DNA of 64,000 nt, taken from Oscillospiraceae bacterium (lineage in GTDB: Bacteria; Bacillota; Clostridia; Oscillospirales; Oscillospiraceae). Each line of letters starts with the position of its first letter. Position 1 is the stretch's first letter. A program made the position numbers and the translations under genes. A model generated the notes under the pieces. The model was not told the DNA's origin. It did not search any database and saw only the letters and a program-made list of their open reading frames with translations. The stretch is from positions 1 through 64,000 of the forward strand of contig JAETSB010000004.1 in assembly GCA_021769865.1 (NCBI GenBank), in the 5' to 3' direction. Below, piece by piece: positions 7,710 to 17,944 of the stretch.

Positions 7710-8774
7710 TTATTGCCGGGTAATGAAGTGTTCCCGCAGCAGTGTCACCATGCGCTGATACTCCAGGGGGCTCTCCGCGTACTCCTTGATGCTCTCGTGG
7801 ACGGGCCAGTCGGTGTGATGAAGCTCGTTGTATTTTTTCGTCAGCACCGCCAGAAGCCGCGTGGCGGATTCCACGCTGACACCGCCCGACCGAGTCCGGT
7901 CCTCTGCGGTCCTGCCCTGGGCGTCGCTGGGCTGATAGGTGTAGGCTACCTTGTCCAGATTCTCTACCAACGCCAGCATCTGATACAGGTAGAACCGCAG
8001 CACCAGCCAGTCCTGGGTATCCAGAGACTGCTGAAACTCCAGCGTCCAGGTATAGGGCCGGGCACCAGTTTCCAGGGACATGGTGTAGGGCCCGTACCCG
8101 GCTTCGATCTGCAATAGCGCCGCGATGTTTCCCAAGGCAGGGGCGTCCCCGCAGTAGGGGGTCTTTGCCTCCAGCAGGTCCAGGGTCTGCTGGGAAATCA
8201 CCAGGCCCTCCTGCCAGAGAAGCCTGCCGCTTTTGGGACCGCCCAGCCAGACCTCCCGAACGCCCTCCAGGGGAACGGATACTTCCCCGTGGCCGGAGGA
8301 ATAGAGAGCCGATACCAGCACGTCTCTCGCGTAAATCGACGCCACGCCGTCTACCGTCTCCACCTTCCAGCCGTGGAAGGCGTTGCCGGACCCTGTGGAA
8401 CTCACGGAAACATACAGGGAGTTGTACCCAGGCTGGACCGCCGCAATGACCGCCAGTCCGTTTGGCTGGAGGGGCGTGCCGATCACGAAGAGTTTCAGCC
8501 CCGCCGCCGCCAGCAGCACCGCCGCCGTACACACCACCGCCAGGACGATTTTCTTAGCCGTCCCCTTCTTCACCCGTTTGAGGAAGTCCACCTCTTTGGC
8601 GGCCTCTTCCGGCTCGGTCTCCGTCCGGGCGGCCATGGCCTCCTTTTGGGCGGTACAGGCGGGGCAGGCCGCCAGGTGCCGGTCCACCGCCTTCCGGGAG
8701 TCCTCTCCCAGCAGGCCCTCGATATAGCTTGGCAGCAGGTCCCGCACCACGCCGCAGGTCAAATCATTCTTCAT
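7710..8774 (-). CDS. Anti-sigma factor with N-terminal zinc finger (zf-HC2) and TM helix
   Basis: CGVVRDLLPSYIEGLLGEDSRKAVDRHLAACPACTAQ; overlaps upstream ECF sigma gene. Confidence 0.8.
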   Translation of the reverse strand: MKNDLTCGVVRDLLPSYIEGLLGEDSRKAVDRHLAACPACTAQKEAMAARTETEPEEAAKEVDFLKRVKKGTAKKIVLAVVCTAAVLLAAAGLKLFVIGTPLQPNGLAVIAAVQPGYNSLYVSVSSTGSGNAFHGWKVETVDGVASIYARDVLVSALYSSGHGEVSVPLEGVREVWLGGPKSGRLLWQEGLVISQQTLDLLEAKTPYCGDAPALGNIAALLQIEAGYGPYTMSLETGARPYTWTLEFQQSLDTQDWLVLRFYLYQMLALVENLDKVAYTYQPSDAQGRTAEDRTRSGGVSVESATRLLAVLTKKYNELHHTDWPVHESIKEYAESPLEYQRMVTLLREHFITRQ

Positions 8775-9249
8775 CGCTCGCGCCTCCGTTCCTGAGTTTC
8801 TCCTTGCTCCGGTAAAAGGTCACCCGGGCCCAGGTTTCTGTCTTTCCCATTACATCCCCGATCTCCCGGAAGCTCAGTCCCCCGAAGGCCCGGAGGTACA
8901 CCACCTCCCGCTGGGGCTCCGGCAGGCGGTGGACCAGACGGAGAAGGTCCAATTGACCCTCCTTCTCCAAAAGGCCCTCCTCAGCCGAGGGGCCGGGGGC
9001 CTCGGGCAGGTCCTCCGCCGGGACCTCCCGCTTCCGCTTGCGCAGATGCTGGTACCACAGGTGCTTGGCAATCTGGCAGAGCCAGACGGAGACCTTGCAG
9101 GACCCGTCAAAGCGGTCCACGGACTTGACCGCCTGGTAAAAGGTCTCCTGGGTCAGCTCCTCCGCCAGGGCGGGGTCACGGCACTGGGCCAGGAGGAACT
9201 TATAGACCGTCTGGGCATGCCGCTGATAAACCTTCTCCATGTCCTCCAC
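8764..9249 (-). CDS. ECF RNA polymerase sigma factor
   Basis: LTQETFYQAVKSVDRFDGSCKVSVWLCQIAKHLWYQ...REVVYLRAFGGLSFREIGDVMGKTETWARVTFYRSKEKL. Confidence 0.9.
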   Translation of the reverse strand: MEDMEKVYQRHAQTVYKFLLAQCRDPALAEELTQETFYQAVKSVDRFDGSCKVSVWLCQIAKHLWYQHLRKRKREVPAEDLPEAPGPSAEEGLLEKEGQLDLLRLVHRLPEPQREVVYLRAFGGLSFREIGDVMGKTETWARVTFYRSKEKLRNGGASDEE

Positions 9250-9432
9250 GGTTCGATTCCCCCTTCCTTCTGTTCTTATATCCCCCGGACGGGAGAAACG
9301 TTACAGAAAGCATTCGATTTTTTACAGGGTGATTGAAAAAGGACCCGCTCCTTCCGGAGCGGGTCCCTTTGTAAACGTTTGGCTCAAGCCTTTTCAAAGG
9401 CTTGCGGGGTCCAGGGGCAGAGCCCCTGGGGC

Positions 9433-11514
9433 TTACGCCTCCGCCATGGCCTTCGCCTCGGCGATGGCCTTCTCCTGGGCGGCGGGGGGGCAGTCCTGAT
9501 AGCGCACAAAGTGGAAGGTAAAGCTGCCCCGGCTCTGGGTCATGGCCCGGAGATCAATGGCATAGGTGCCCATCTCCGCCATGGGGACCTCGGCGGTGAT
9601 GACCTGGGTGCCGTCGCCCACGGGGTCCATACCCATGGGGGTGCCCCGGCGCTTGGAGATGTCGCCCATCACGTCGCCGGTGTAGTTCTCGGGCACCGTC
9701 ACCTTCAGCTCGCCAATGGGCTCCAGCAGAACGGGGTTCGCCTCCGGCATGGCGGCCTTGTAGGCCAGCTGCGCCGCCGTCTTAAAGGCGATTTCGGAGG
9801 AGTCCACCGGGTGATAGGAGCCGTCGTACAGCACGGCCTTGAGGTTCACCAGGGGATAGCCCGCCAGAGGCCCGTGGAGGCACGCCTCCCGGAGGCCCTT
9901 TTCCACCGCCGGGAAGAAGTTCCGGGGCACGGAGCCGCCGAAGACCTCCTCGGCAAAGACCATGTCCTCCTCGTCGGGGTTGTACTCAAACCGGACCCAC
10001 ACGTCGCCGAACTGGCCGCTGCCGCCGGTCTGCTTCTTGTGGCGGCCCTGCTTCTGGACCGTCTTGCGGATCTTCTCCCGGTAGGGAACCCGGGTGGGTT
10101 TCAGCTCCGCCTCCACGTTGAAGCGGCTCTTGAGCTTGCTGACCAGCACGTCCATCTGCATGTCGCCCGCGCCGGACACCACCATCTGGTGGGTCTCGGC
10201 GTTGTTCACCACGGTAAAGGTGGGGTCCTCCTCGTTCAGGCGGGTGAGGCCCTGGGCGATCTTGTCCTCCTGGCCCCGGGTCTTGGGCTGGATGGCCACG
10301 GAGTAGCAGGGCTCGGCAAAGGGAATGTTTTTCAGGCTGACCACCTTCCGCTCGTCGCAGAGGGTGTCCCCGGTCTTGATGTCCATTTTGGCAATGGCCC
10401 CGATGTCGCCGCAGACCAGCTCCTTGACCTCGCTGTTCTTCTTGCCCCGGATCATATAGAGCCGTCCCAGCTTCACCTTCTCGCCGGTGCGGGCGTTCAC
10501 CATGGGCATGTCCGGCGTGATGGTGCCGGAGAGGACCTTCACGAAGGAGTACTTGCCGTACTGGTCGGAGATGGTCTTGAACACAAAGGCGGTCGGCACG
10601 CCGCCGGGGGAGACCACGAACTCCTCGGTCTCGCCGTCGGCCTTGGTGGCCTTGTGGTAGTTGCCCTCCACGGGGTTGGGCAGCAGGTCCACAATGTTGT
10701 CCATCAGCATCAGGGAGCCCAGGCAGTTGATGGCGGAGCCGCAGAGGACGGGGAACAGGCTCAGCTCCCGCACGCCCTGGCGCAGGCCCTGGATCATCTC
10801 GGCGTAGGTGAAGTCCTCGCCGCCGAAGAATTTCTCCATCAGCTCTTCGCTGGTCTCGGCTACGGACTCCTTAAGGGCGTCGTTGAACTCGGCGACGACG
10901 TCGGCCTTGTCCGCCGGGACCTCGATCTCCACCCGCTTGAGCTTCTGCATCTCATAGGCCCGCTTGTTCAGCACGTCAATGATGCCGGTGACCTTCTTGT
11001 CGCCGTCCCAGATGGGGACCACCACCGGGGCGATCTTCTTGCCGAAGCGCTCCCGCAGGGCCTCGAAGGTGGCGTTGTAGTCGGAGTTGTCCTCGTCGGT
11101 CTTGGAGATGTAGATGAAGCGGGGCATGTTCCGCTCCTCGCAGTACTTCCAGGCCTTCTCCAGGCCCACGGACACGCCGTCCTTGGCGGAGCAGACGATG
11201 ATGGCGGCGTCGGCGGCCCGGAGGGCGGCCATGGCCTCCCCGGCGAAGTCGAAGGCGCCGGGGGTGTCCATCAGGTTGATGCGGCTGCCCTTGTAGTCCA
11301 GGGGGGCCAGGGAGAGGGACAGGGAGATCTGGCGCTTGGTCTCCTCGGGATCGTAGTCGCAGACGGTGTTGCCGTCGGCGGCCCGGCCCATTCTATCGAT
11401 GACGCCGGTCATGTAGAGCAGGCTCTCGGCCAGGGCGGTCTTGCCGCTGCCGCTGTGCCCCAGCAGACAGACGTTGCGGATGTTCTGTACAGAATAGCTC
11501 ATGATTCGTTCCAC
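9433..11514 (-). CDS. Elongation factor G-like translational GTPase
   Basis: GHSGSGKTALAESLL, DTPGAFDF, SKTDEDN and EF-G C-terminal domains. Confidence 0.9.
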   Translation of the reverse strand: MERIMSYSVQNIRNVCLLGHSGSGKTALAESLLYMTGVIDRMGRAADGNTVCDYDPEETKRQISLSLSLAPLDYKGSRINLMDTPGAFDFAGEAMAALRAADAAIIVCSAKDGVSVGLEKAWKYCEERNMPRFIYISKTDEDNSDYNATFEALRERFGKKIAPVVVPIWDGDKKVTGIIDVLNKRAYEMQKLKRVEIEVPADKADVVAEFNDALKESVAETSEELMEKFFGGEDFTYAEMIQGLRQGVRELSLFPVLCGSAINCLGSLMLMDNIVDLLPNPVEGNYHKATKADGETEEFVVSPGGVPTAFVFKTISDQYGKYSFVKVLSGTITPDMPMVNARTGEKVKLGRLYMIRGKKNSEVKELVCGDIGAIAKMDIKTGDTLCDERKVVSLKNIPFAEPCYSVAIQPKTRGQEDKIAQGLTRLNEEDPTFTVVNNAETHQMVVSGAGDMQMDVLVSKLKSRFNVEAELKPTRVPYREKIRKTVQKQGRHKKQTGGSGQFGDVWVRFEYNPDEEDMVFAEEVFGGSVPRNFFPAVEKGLREACLHGPLAGYPLVNLKAVLYDGSYHPVDSSEIAFKTAAQLAYKAAMPEANPVLLEPIGELKVTVPENYTGDVMGDISKRRGTPMGMDPVGDGTQVITAEVPMAEMGTYAIDLRAMTQSRGSFTFHFVRYQDCPPAAQEKAIAEAKAMAEA

Positions 11515-11691
11515 TCCTTATTTTTGCTGTCCATGCGGCCGCCGGCCGCAAGCGTCCAATATATGAATTATACAACACTCAATTCGGGATTACAACAAAA
11601 ATTTTGGTGAAAATCACATTTATGCTTCACTGCCAAATTGATGGTTAAATTTTCGTCAAATTACATATGGCAAAAGCAGGAAGGGGGAACG

Positions 11692-13179
11692 TTATTCAAT
11701 AAACCACTTTCCCACTCCGGAGGGGTCGTTCCAGCAGTCCAGACAAACATGTCTGGCGAAGTCGTCGCTATAGACATAGTTGTCGCTTACTTTTCCACAA
11801 ACTCCGCAGGGGGAGTCAGTATCGACATGAATGCCGCTTGGGATCGGAGTGCTCCCACTGGACGAGTTCCCGGAGCTGACCCCTTCGCCGGGCTCAGATT
11901 CGGGATCAGAACTGATATTTAGTGCGCTGTGGTTACGAGACGCCTTTGATCCGCTAGGCGCATGGGACGAGGCATGCAAGGGAGGAGGCGCATCCTTGAC
12001 AATTTGGGACGGGCTGTCATCCGGATAACGGGTAATTACCGTTATATCCGCATTCCAACTGCTGTAACCAGAAGGAGTACCCATTAAACTTCCCATACTG
12101 CCGGGTTCAAAATCCCAGCCCCAGTCTACTTCATGGGACGAGCCAGAGTCTGTTGTCAGGTACATTAAAACTTGGCCCTGCGTACTATCTTTCATGTAAA
12201 TTGCATCAATGACAACGGATTTATGTCCCTCAGCGTATAAAATATCTCCGGGCTTTGCATTGTAGTAATTCTTATGTGCTCGAGAGGGAGCGTCTTTTCC
12301 AAAAATATAATCGCTTACAAAAGCGGCCCACCCTGCGCACTCCCGCGCATTCACGACCGTGTCGCCAAAAATGGGGGTATATACTTTTGTGGGAATTGCC
12401 TGTCCTACCGGAGTATAGGTTCTGCTATTGGGGTCCGTGCTGCCAGGATACTGCTCATATAGCTCATAAAGCATGGCGAGCACATTTTCCTCAGTGATGG
12501 GCTTCCCATTTGCCAGCGTCCCGCTCCCGGCAGCGGGGGTCTGTTCCCTCGGGGTCTCCGCCGGAGCCGTGACGCTTCCTCCTAACGCCCGATACAGGAA
12601 TGTCACAATCTGTCCCCGGGTGCAGACAGCCTCCGGGCTGAACGCGCCGCCGCCCGTCCCGTTGGTCACCCCGGCCTCCACGGCCCAGCTCACCGCCCCG
12701 GCATAGGGGGCCGAGGGGGCTACGTCCGTAAAAGAAGCCGCCTCTTTGGCGGCGGGGCTTCCCTGGGCCTTCCAGATGTCCATTACCGCCGCCGCCCGGG
12801 TGCAGGGGGTGCTGAGGTCCGAGACGTTGATCCCCAGGCCGAAGGCCCAGGCGGAGACGGCGGCCCGTTCTTCTCCCGCGTCTCCGGGCCTCCCGGCGGC
12901 GCGCCAGAGAAAGGTCAGGATGTGGGAGGTGGTGCAGGTGTTCCCCGGGCCGAAGGTGGTGGGCGTGGTCCCCTTGGTGATATTGTTTTCCACTGCCCAG
13001 GCGACGGCCGGGGCAAAGGGGGAGGACAAGGGCACGTCGGAGATTCCGGCGGCCTCCAGAGTCCGATGAATCGCATCGATGGCGGCAGCGGTCGGGTCTT
13101 CGTATACGTCGGCCAAGGCCGGGACCCCCAGCCCCGCGCACAGCGCCAGGGCCAGGAGCAGGGAGAGAATCTTTTTCAT
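11692..13179 (-). CDS. Secreted SLH-domain protein, paralog of 5638-6897, with extra C-terminal CxxC...CxxC region
   Basis: MKKILSLLLALALCAGLGVPALA; ANGKPITEENVLAMLYEL...ECAGWAAFVSDYIFG...KPGDILYAEGHKSVVI; C-terminus CGVCGKVSDNYVYSDDFARHVCLDCW. Confidence 0.75.
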   Translation of the reverse strand: MKKILSLLLALALCAGLGVPALADVYEDPTAAAIDAIHRTLEAAGISDVPLSSPFAPAVAWAVENNITKGTTPTTFGPGNTCTTSHILTFLWRAAGRPGDAGEERAAVSAWAFGLGINVSDLSTPCTRAAAVMDIWKAQGSPAAKEAASFTDVAPSAPYAGAVSWAVEAGVTNGTGGGAFSPEAVCTRGQIVTFLYRALGGSVTAPAETPREQTPAAGSGTLANGKPITEENVLAMLYELYEQYPGSTDPNSRTYTPVGQAIPTKVYTPIFGDTVVNARECAGWAAFVSDYIFGKDAPSRAHKNYYNAKPGDILYAEGHKSVVIDAIYMKDSTQGQVLMYLTTDSGSSHEVDWGWDFEPGSMGSLMGTPSGYSSWNADITVITRYPDDSPSQIVKDAPPPLHASSHAPSGSKASRNHSALNISSDPESEPGEGVSSGNSSSGSTPIPSGIHVDTDSPCGVCGKVSDNYVYSDDFARHVCLDCWNDPSGVGKWFIE

Positions 13180-13264
13180 GGGGAAGCGCTCCTTTCTCGA
13201 TGAAGAAGGACCCGCCGGGACGCGGCGGGTCCTTCTCATTCCGGAATCTTTTTATGAAACGCGG

Positions 13265-14992
13265 TTACTTTTGCAGGGACTTCACCCACACGCCGTACTT
13301 CTCCACATTGGCCTTGGCGTCGGCGGCGTCCTTGCCCTGGGTGAGGATGTAGACCTTGATCTTGGGCTCCGTGCCGGAGGGCCGGACGATGACGCTGGTG
13401 CCGTCGGCCATCTCGAAGCGGAGGACGTTGGATCCGGAGAGCTCCATGGCGCTCTTCGCCCCGGTGGCGCAGTCGGTGACGCTGCCGTCGGAGTAGTCCT
13501 TGAACTGGACCACCTTCACGCCGGAGATCTCCGCCGGGGGATTCTCCCGGAGGCCCTTCATCAGGTTCGCCATGTCCTTCAGGCCGTCCAGGCCGGGCAT
13601 GACCAGGTTGTACGTGTGCTCGGCGTAGTAGCCGTACTTCTCATAGAGCTCCGCCAGGGCGTCGGCCAGGGTCTTGCCCTGGTCGGCGTACCAGGCGGCC
13701 ATCTCCGTCAGCGCCAGGGCGGCGGTGACGGCGTCCTTGTCCCGGACGTAGTCGCCCAGCATGTAGCCGTAGCTCTCCTCGTAGGAGAAAATCACTCTGC
13801 CCTCGCCGGTGGACTCCAGCTTGTCTTTTTTCTCCGCCAGGAACTTGAAGCCGGTGAAGGTGTCGAAGCACTGGAGGCCGTTGACCTCCGCCACCTTCCG
13901 GGCCATCTCCGTGGTGACGATGGTTTTCAGGGCCGTGGCCTTCTCCGGCAGGGTGTCCGCCCGCTTCTTCGCGCCGATGAGGTAGTCCAGCAGCAGCACG
14001 CCGGTCTGGTTGCCGGTGATGACCTTGAACTCGCCGTCCTTGTCCCGGATCATGATGCCCACCCGGTCCGCGTCGGGGTCGGAGCCCAGGATGAAGTCCG
14101 CGCCCTCTTTCTTGGCCAGGTCCACCGCCAGGTAGAAGCCCTCGGGATTCTCCGGGTTGGGGGAGACCACGGTGGGGAAGTCGCCGTCAATGACCATCTG
14201 CTCGGGCACGCAGATCAAATGCTTCACACCCAGGCGGCGCAAAGCCTCGGGAATCAGCTTGTGGCCGGTGCCGTGGAAGGGGGTGTAGACCATCTTGAAG
14301 CGGTCCGCCACCTTGGCGACGGTCTCCTTGTCGTTCACCTGGCCCATGACGTTGGCGAGGAATTTCTCGTCGGTCTCAGCCCCCAGGACCTCGATGATCC
14401 CGGCCCGGACCGCCTCGTCGTAGTCCATGCGCTTGACGTCGTTGAAGATGTCGATCTCGCCCAGGCGCTTGGCGATGGCGTCGGCGTGGTGGGGGGGCAG
14501 CTGGGCGCCGTCCTGCCAGTAGACCTTATAGCCGTTGTACTCCTTGGGGTTGTGGCTGGCGGTGACGTTGATGCCCGCCTGGCAGTGGTACTCCCGGACG
14601 GCGAAGCTCAGCTCCGGCGTGGGGCGGAGGGACTCGAAGATGCGCACGTGGATGCCGTTGGCGGCGCAGACCTCGGCGGCGGCCCGGGCGAACTCCATGG
14701 AGTGGTTCCGGCAGTCCATGCAGATGGCCACGCCCCGCCGCTTGCCCTCTTCGCCCTCGGCGCAGATGACGTCGGCAAAGCCCTGGGTGGCCCAGCGGAT
14801 CACGTGGATGTTCATGTTGTGGAGCCCTGTGTACATGGTGCCCCGGAGGCCGGCGGTGCCGAATTCCAGGGGGCCGTAGAACCGGGACTCGATCTCCTTG
14901 GGGTCGTTCCGGATGGCCTCCAGCTCGGCCCGCTCCGCCTCGCTCAGGGCGGGGCTGGACAGCCATTTCTCATATTCCTTCATGAAGTCCAT
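13265..14992 (-). CDS. Phospho-sugar mutase (phosphoglucomutase/phosphomannomutase family)
   Basis: GPLEFGTAGLRGTMYTG, TASHNPKEYNGYKVYW, GSDPDADRVG, RPSGTEPKIK; true start MDFMKEYEKW at 14992. Confidence 0.92.
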   Translation of the reverse strand: MDFMKEYEKWLSSPALSEAERAELEAIRNDPKEIESRFYGPLEFGTAGLRGTMYTGLHNMNIHVIRWATQGFADVICAEGEEGKRRGVAICMDCRNHSMEFARAAAEVCAANGIHVRIFESLRPTPELSFAVREYHCQAGINVTASHNPKEYNGYKVYWQDGAQLPPHHADAIAKRLGEIDIFNDVKRMDYDEAVRAGIIEVLGAETDEKFLANVMGQVNDKETVAKVADRFKMVYTPFHGTGHKLIPEALRRLGVKHLICVPEQMVIDGDFPTVVSPNPENPEGFYLAVDLAKKEGADFILGSDPDADRVGIMIRDKDGEFKVITGNQTGVLLLDYLIGAKKRADTLPEKATALKTIVTTEMARKVAEVNGLQCFDTFTGFKFLAEKKDKLESTGEGRVIFSYEESYGYMLGDYVRDKDAVTAALALTEMAAWYADQGKTLADALAELYEKYGYYAEHTYNLVMPGLDGLKDMANLMKGLRENPPAEISGVKVVQFKDYSDGSVTDCATGAKSAMELSGSNVLRFEMADGTSVIVRPSGTEPKIKVYILTQGKDAADAKANVEKYGVWVKSLQK

Positions 14993-15144
14993 AGCGATGC
15001 TCCTCCTTTTGTAAACGCCGTCCTCGCTTTTTTGACGGATTTTGACAACGTTTGATTGCTTGCGTCCGGAAAAATTATCCATGCCGCACAAAAATATTAT
15101 AAGAGAATCTCCCCTTGATGTCAAGCGGCGGTTCCCCCGGGATT

Positions 15145-15153
15145 GTTTCCACA
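15145..15153 (+). promoter_or_regulatory. Near-consensus DnaA box upstream of dnaA
   Basis: GTTTCCACA. Confidence 0.4.
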
Positions 15154-15253
15154 GCCTGTTTAAAACCTGCCGCTTATTATTAGAATAAGTATTGCCATCC
15201 GTTTCCTTTTCTGCTATAATAAAAAAATGTTTTGAAAGAGAGGTGTTTCCTTT

Positions 15254-16573
15254 TTGAATTCCGTCACCGACATTTGGGAGAATGTCCTGCGCCAGCTTCG
15301 GGGGACGCTCTCCGAGACCACCATCGCCACCTGGTTCGATGAGCTGCGCATTGTGGACATCAAGGGCAATACCTGCTACCTCCACTGCGCCAGCGATTTC
15401 AAAAGGGGATACCTGGAGTCCCTGTTTGTAAACAACATCAAGGCCGCCCTCCACGACATCTTCTCCACGGACTTCGAGGTGAAGATCCTGGACGACGCGG
15501 GCCTGCTGGAGTTTCAGGGCGCCGCCGCGCCGAAGCGCCAGTCCGAGCGGTTCACCTACGCGGAGTTCACCTTTGAGAACTTCGTGGTGGGCCCCTCCAA
15601 CAAGCTGGCCCACGCCGCCTCCATGGCCGTGGCGGAGCACCCCGCCCAGAATTACAATCCCCTCCTCATTTACGGGGACTCCGGCCTGGGAAAGACCCAC
15701 CTGCTCTATGCCATCGCCAACGTCATCCGGAAAAACGACCCCGCCTCCAAGATCGTCTACATCAAGGGCGACGAGTTCATCAACGAGTTCGTGGAGCTGG
15801 TCCGGGCCAACCGGGGCAGCGAGTTCCGGGCCAAGTACCGGGAGGCGGACCTGCTGCTGGTGGACGACGTGCAGTTCGTGGCGGGGAAGGAGCAGGTGCA
15901 GAACGAGTTTTTCCACACCTTCAACACCCTCTACGAGTCCGGGCGGCAGATCGTGCTGACCTCGGACCGGCCGCCCTCTGAAATGACTCTGCTGGACGAC
16001 CGGCTCCGGACCCGCTTCGAGTGGGGCCTTTTGGCCGACGTGACGCCGCCGGACTTCGAGACCCGGCTTGCCATCGTGAAAAACAAGGCGGCCCTGCTGG
16101 GTATGGACCTTCCCGACACGATCGCCGTCATGATCGCCCAGAAGGTCACCGCCAACGTCCGCCAGCTGGAGGGCACCGTCAACAAGGTCCTGGCCTATAA
16201 GGAGCTCTTAGACAAGGAGACGGACGAGGTCACCGTGAACCGGGCCATGCAGGATATCTTGAAGGGGAGCAACGAGTACATCCCCACGCCGGAGGGCATC
16301 TTGTCCTACGTCAGCCGGTACTATCAGCTGGACGAATCCGTGGTAAAGGGCCAGCAGCGGGTCCGCGCGGCGGTGGAGGCCCGGCAAATCGCCATGTACC
16401 TGATCCGGGTCATGACGAACCTGTCCCAGGACAACATCGGCCAGCTCTTTGACAACCGGGACCATTCCACCGTCATCCACTCCATCCGTCAGGTGGAGCA
16501 GAAGATGAAAAAGGACCCGGCCTTCGCCGAAACGGTAAAGGAGTTAAAGACCAACATCACCTCAAGACATTAA
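15254..16573 (+). CDS. dnaA: Chromosomal replication initiator DnaA
   Basis: GDSGLGKTHLLYAIAN, LLVDDVQFVAGKEQVQNEFFHTFN, DNRDHSTVIHSI; TTG start. Confidence 0.98.
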   Translation: MNSVTDIWENVLRQLRGTLSETTIATWFDELRIVDIKGNTCYLHCASDFKRGYLESLFVNNIKAALHDIFSTDFEVKILDDAGLLEFQGAAAPKRQSERFTYAEFTFENFVVGPSNKLAHAASMAVAEHPAQNYNPLLIYGDSGLGKTHLLYAIANVIRKNDPASKIVYIKGDEFINEFVELVRANRGSEFRAKYREADLLLVDDVQFVAGKEQVQNEFFHTFNTLYESGRQIVLTSDRPPSEMTLLDDRLRTRFEWGLLADVTPPDFETRLAIVKNKAALLGMDLPDTIAVMIAQKVTANVRQLEGTVNKVLAYKELLDKETDEVTVNRAMQDILKGSNEYIPTPEGILSYVSRYYQLDESVVKGQQRVRAAVEARQIAMYLIRVMTNLSQDNIGQLFDNRDHSTVIHSIRQVEQKMKKDPAFAETVKELKTNITSRH

Positions 16574-16821
16574 CCGGAGGGAAAAAATTCTTTCCACAGT
16601 ATCTGGTGGAAAAGGAAAACGTTTCTGTGGAAAAACATCCCTTCGACAAGAGACGTGGAGAAGCGCCCTGTTTTTCAACAGAGCTTGTGGAGGCGGAAAA
16701 CCCTGGGATTCCTGGGAAACTTCTCTTTTTCCACAAAACCGCCCTCCTACGACTACTTCTCCTAAAACATATTTCTTTTCTTTTTTAAAAAGAGCGCGTT
16801 CCAGCGCAAGGAGGTCACCTT
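16574..16821. other. oriC: Putative oriC between dnaA and dnaN (DnaA boxes, trio-like track, AT-rich tract)
   Basis: DnaA-box-like CTTTCCACA (16590-16598), TGTGGAAAA (16626-16634), TTTTCCACA (16727-16735); CTA CGA CTA CTT CTC CTA (16747-16764); AT-rich 16765-16792. Confidence 0.75.
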
Positions 16822-17937
16822 ATGAAATTCAGCTGTGAAAAAGCCCTGCTGCAAAACGCCATCGCCGTCACCAGCCGCGCCGTCGCTCAAAAGAGTTCCA
16901 TTCCCGCCCTGGAAGGACTGCTGCTTCAGGCGGGAAACGAGGGCCTCACCGTCTCCGGCTACAACATGCAGACCGGCATCCGGGCGAAAGTCTCCGCCGG
17001 AGTGGAGGAGCCCGGCGAGATCGTGCTGAATGCCCGCCTGTTCGGGGATATCATCCGGCGGATGCCCGACGATATCGTCACCTTTACCACCAATGAGAAA
17101 TGTCAGGTCCGCCTGCTCTGCGGAGACGCGGACTTCGAGATTCCCGGCCTGTCCGCCGCGGATTACCCGGATCTTCCGGAAGTAGAGGACGAGTATGCCG
17201 TCTCCATCCAGCGGAAGGTCCTCCGGGCCATGATCGAGGAGGTGGCCTTCGCCGTCTCCACCAATGAGAGCCGCCCGGTACACACCGGCGCCCTGTTTGA
17301 GATCGGGGAGGGTGTCCTGACCATGGCCGCCGTGGACGGCTTCCGCCTGGCGGTGCGGAAGGAGCCCCTGGAAAAGCTGGAGGGCGGCGCCTTCTCCTTC
17401 GTGGCCCCCGGCTCCGCCCTGAACGAGGTCAAGGGCATCTGCGGCGACGTGGAGGAGCTGGCGGAGATTACCCTGGGCAAGCGGCACATCCTCTTCACCG
17501 TGGGCGGCGTGGAGCTCATCTGCCGCCGCCTGGAGGGAGAGTTTTTGGATTACCGCAACGCCATTCCCAAACAGAACCCCATCGCTGTCACCGTGGAGGC
17601 CAAGGCCCTGATGGAGAGCATCGACCGGGTGTCCGTGGTGATCTCCGACAAGCTGAAAAGCCCGGTGCGCTGCCGGTTTGAGGAGGGGCGGGTGCTTCTC
17701 TCCGCCAAGACCGGCAACGGCGAGGCCAAGGACGTCTGCCGCCTGGAGGGGGACGGCGAGGGCCTGGAGATCGGCTTCAACAACCGCTATCTGATGGAGG
17801 CGCTGCGCTACGCCCCGGCGGACACGGTGCGGATCGAGCTGAACACCGGTGTGTCTCCCGCCATCCTGGTGCCCACGGACGAGAAGGATCACTTCCTCTA
17901 TATGGTCTTGCCCGTGCGGCTGAAGAACGCGGAGTGA
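16822..17937 (+). CDS. dnaN: DNA polymerase III beta clamp
   Basis: [37 protein letters not shown]-terminal [19 protein letters not shown]; directly after dnaA. Confidence 0.97.
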   Translation: MKFSCEKALLQNAIAVTSRAVAQKSSIPALEGLLLQAGNEGLTVSGYNMQTGIRAKVSAGVEEPGEIVLNARLFGDIIRRMPDDIVTFTTNEKCQVRLLCGDADFEIPGLSAADYPDLPEVEDEYAVSIQRKVLRAMIEEVAFAVSTNESRPVHTGALFEIGEGVLTMAAVDGFRLAVRKEPLEKLEGGAFSFVAPGSALNEVKGICGDVEELAEITLGKRHILFTVGGVELICRRLEGEFLDYRNAIPKQNPIAVTVEAKALMESIDRVSVVISDKLKSPVRCRFEEGRVLLSAKTGNGEAKDVCRLEGDGEGLEIGFNNRYLMEALRYAPADTVRIELNTGVSPAILVPTDEKDHFLYMVLPVRLKNAE

Positions 17938-17944
17938 GGCGGCC

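Noticed and set aside
9360-9440. Palindromic tgcggggtccaggggcagagcccctgggg after the EF-G-like gene
   Set aside because: Looks like a common gene-end palindrome/terminator-type element; nothing specific seen
9379-11610. 743-aa plus-strand ORF opposite the EF-G-like gene
   Set aside because: Shadow ORF from high-GC antisense; low-complexity G/H/V/L-rich product and strong EF-G homology on the other strand
13079-15055. 658-aa plus-strand ORF opposite the phospho-sugar mutase
   Set aside because: Antisense shadow ORF; the mutase on the minus strand has all family motifs
14993-15916. N-terminal extension of the mutase ORF into dnaA
   Set aside because: Runs antisense to dnaA; a good start with RBS lies at 14992
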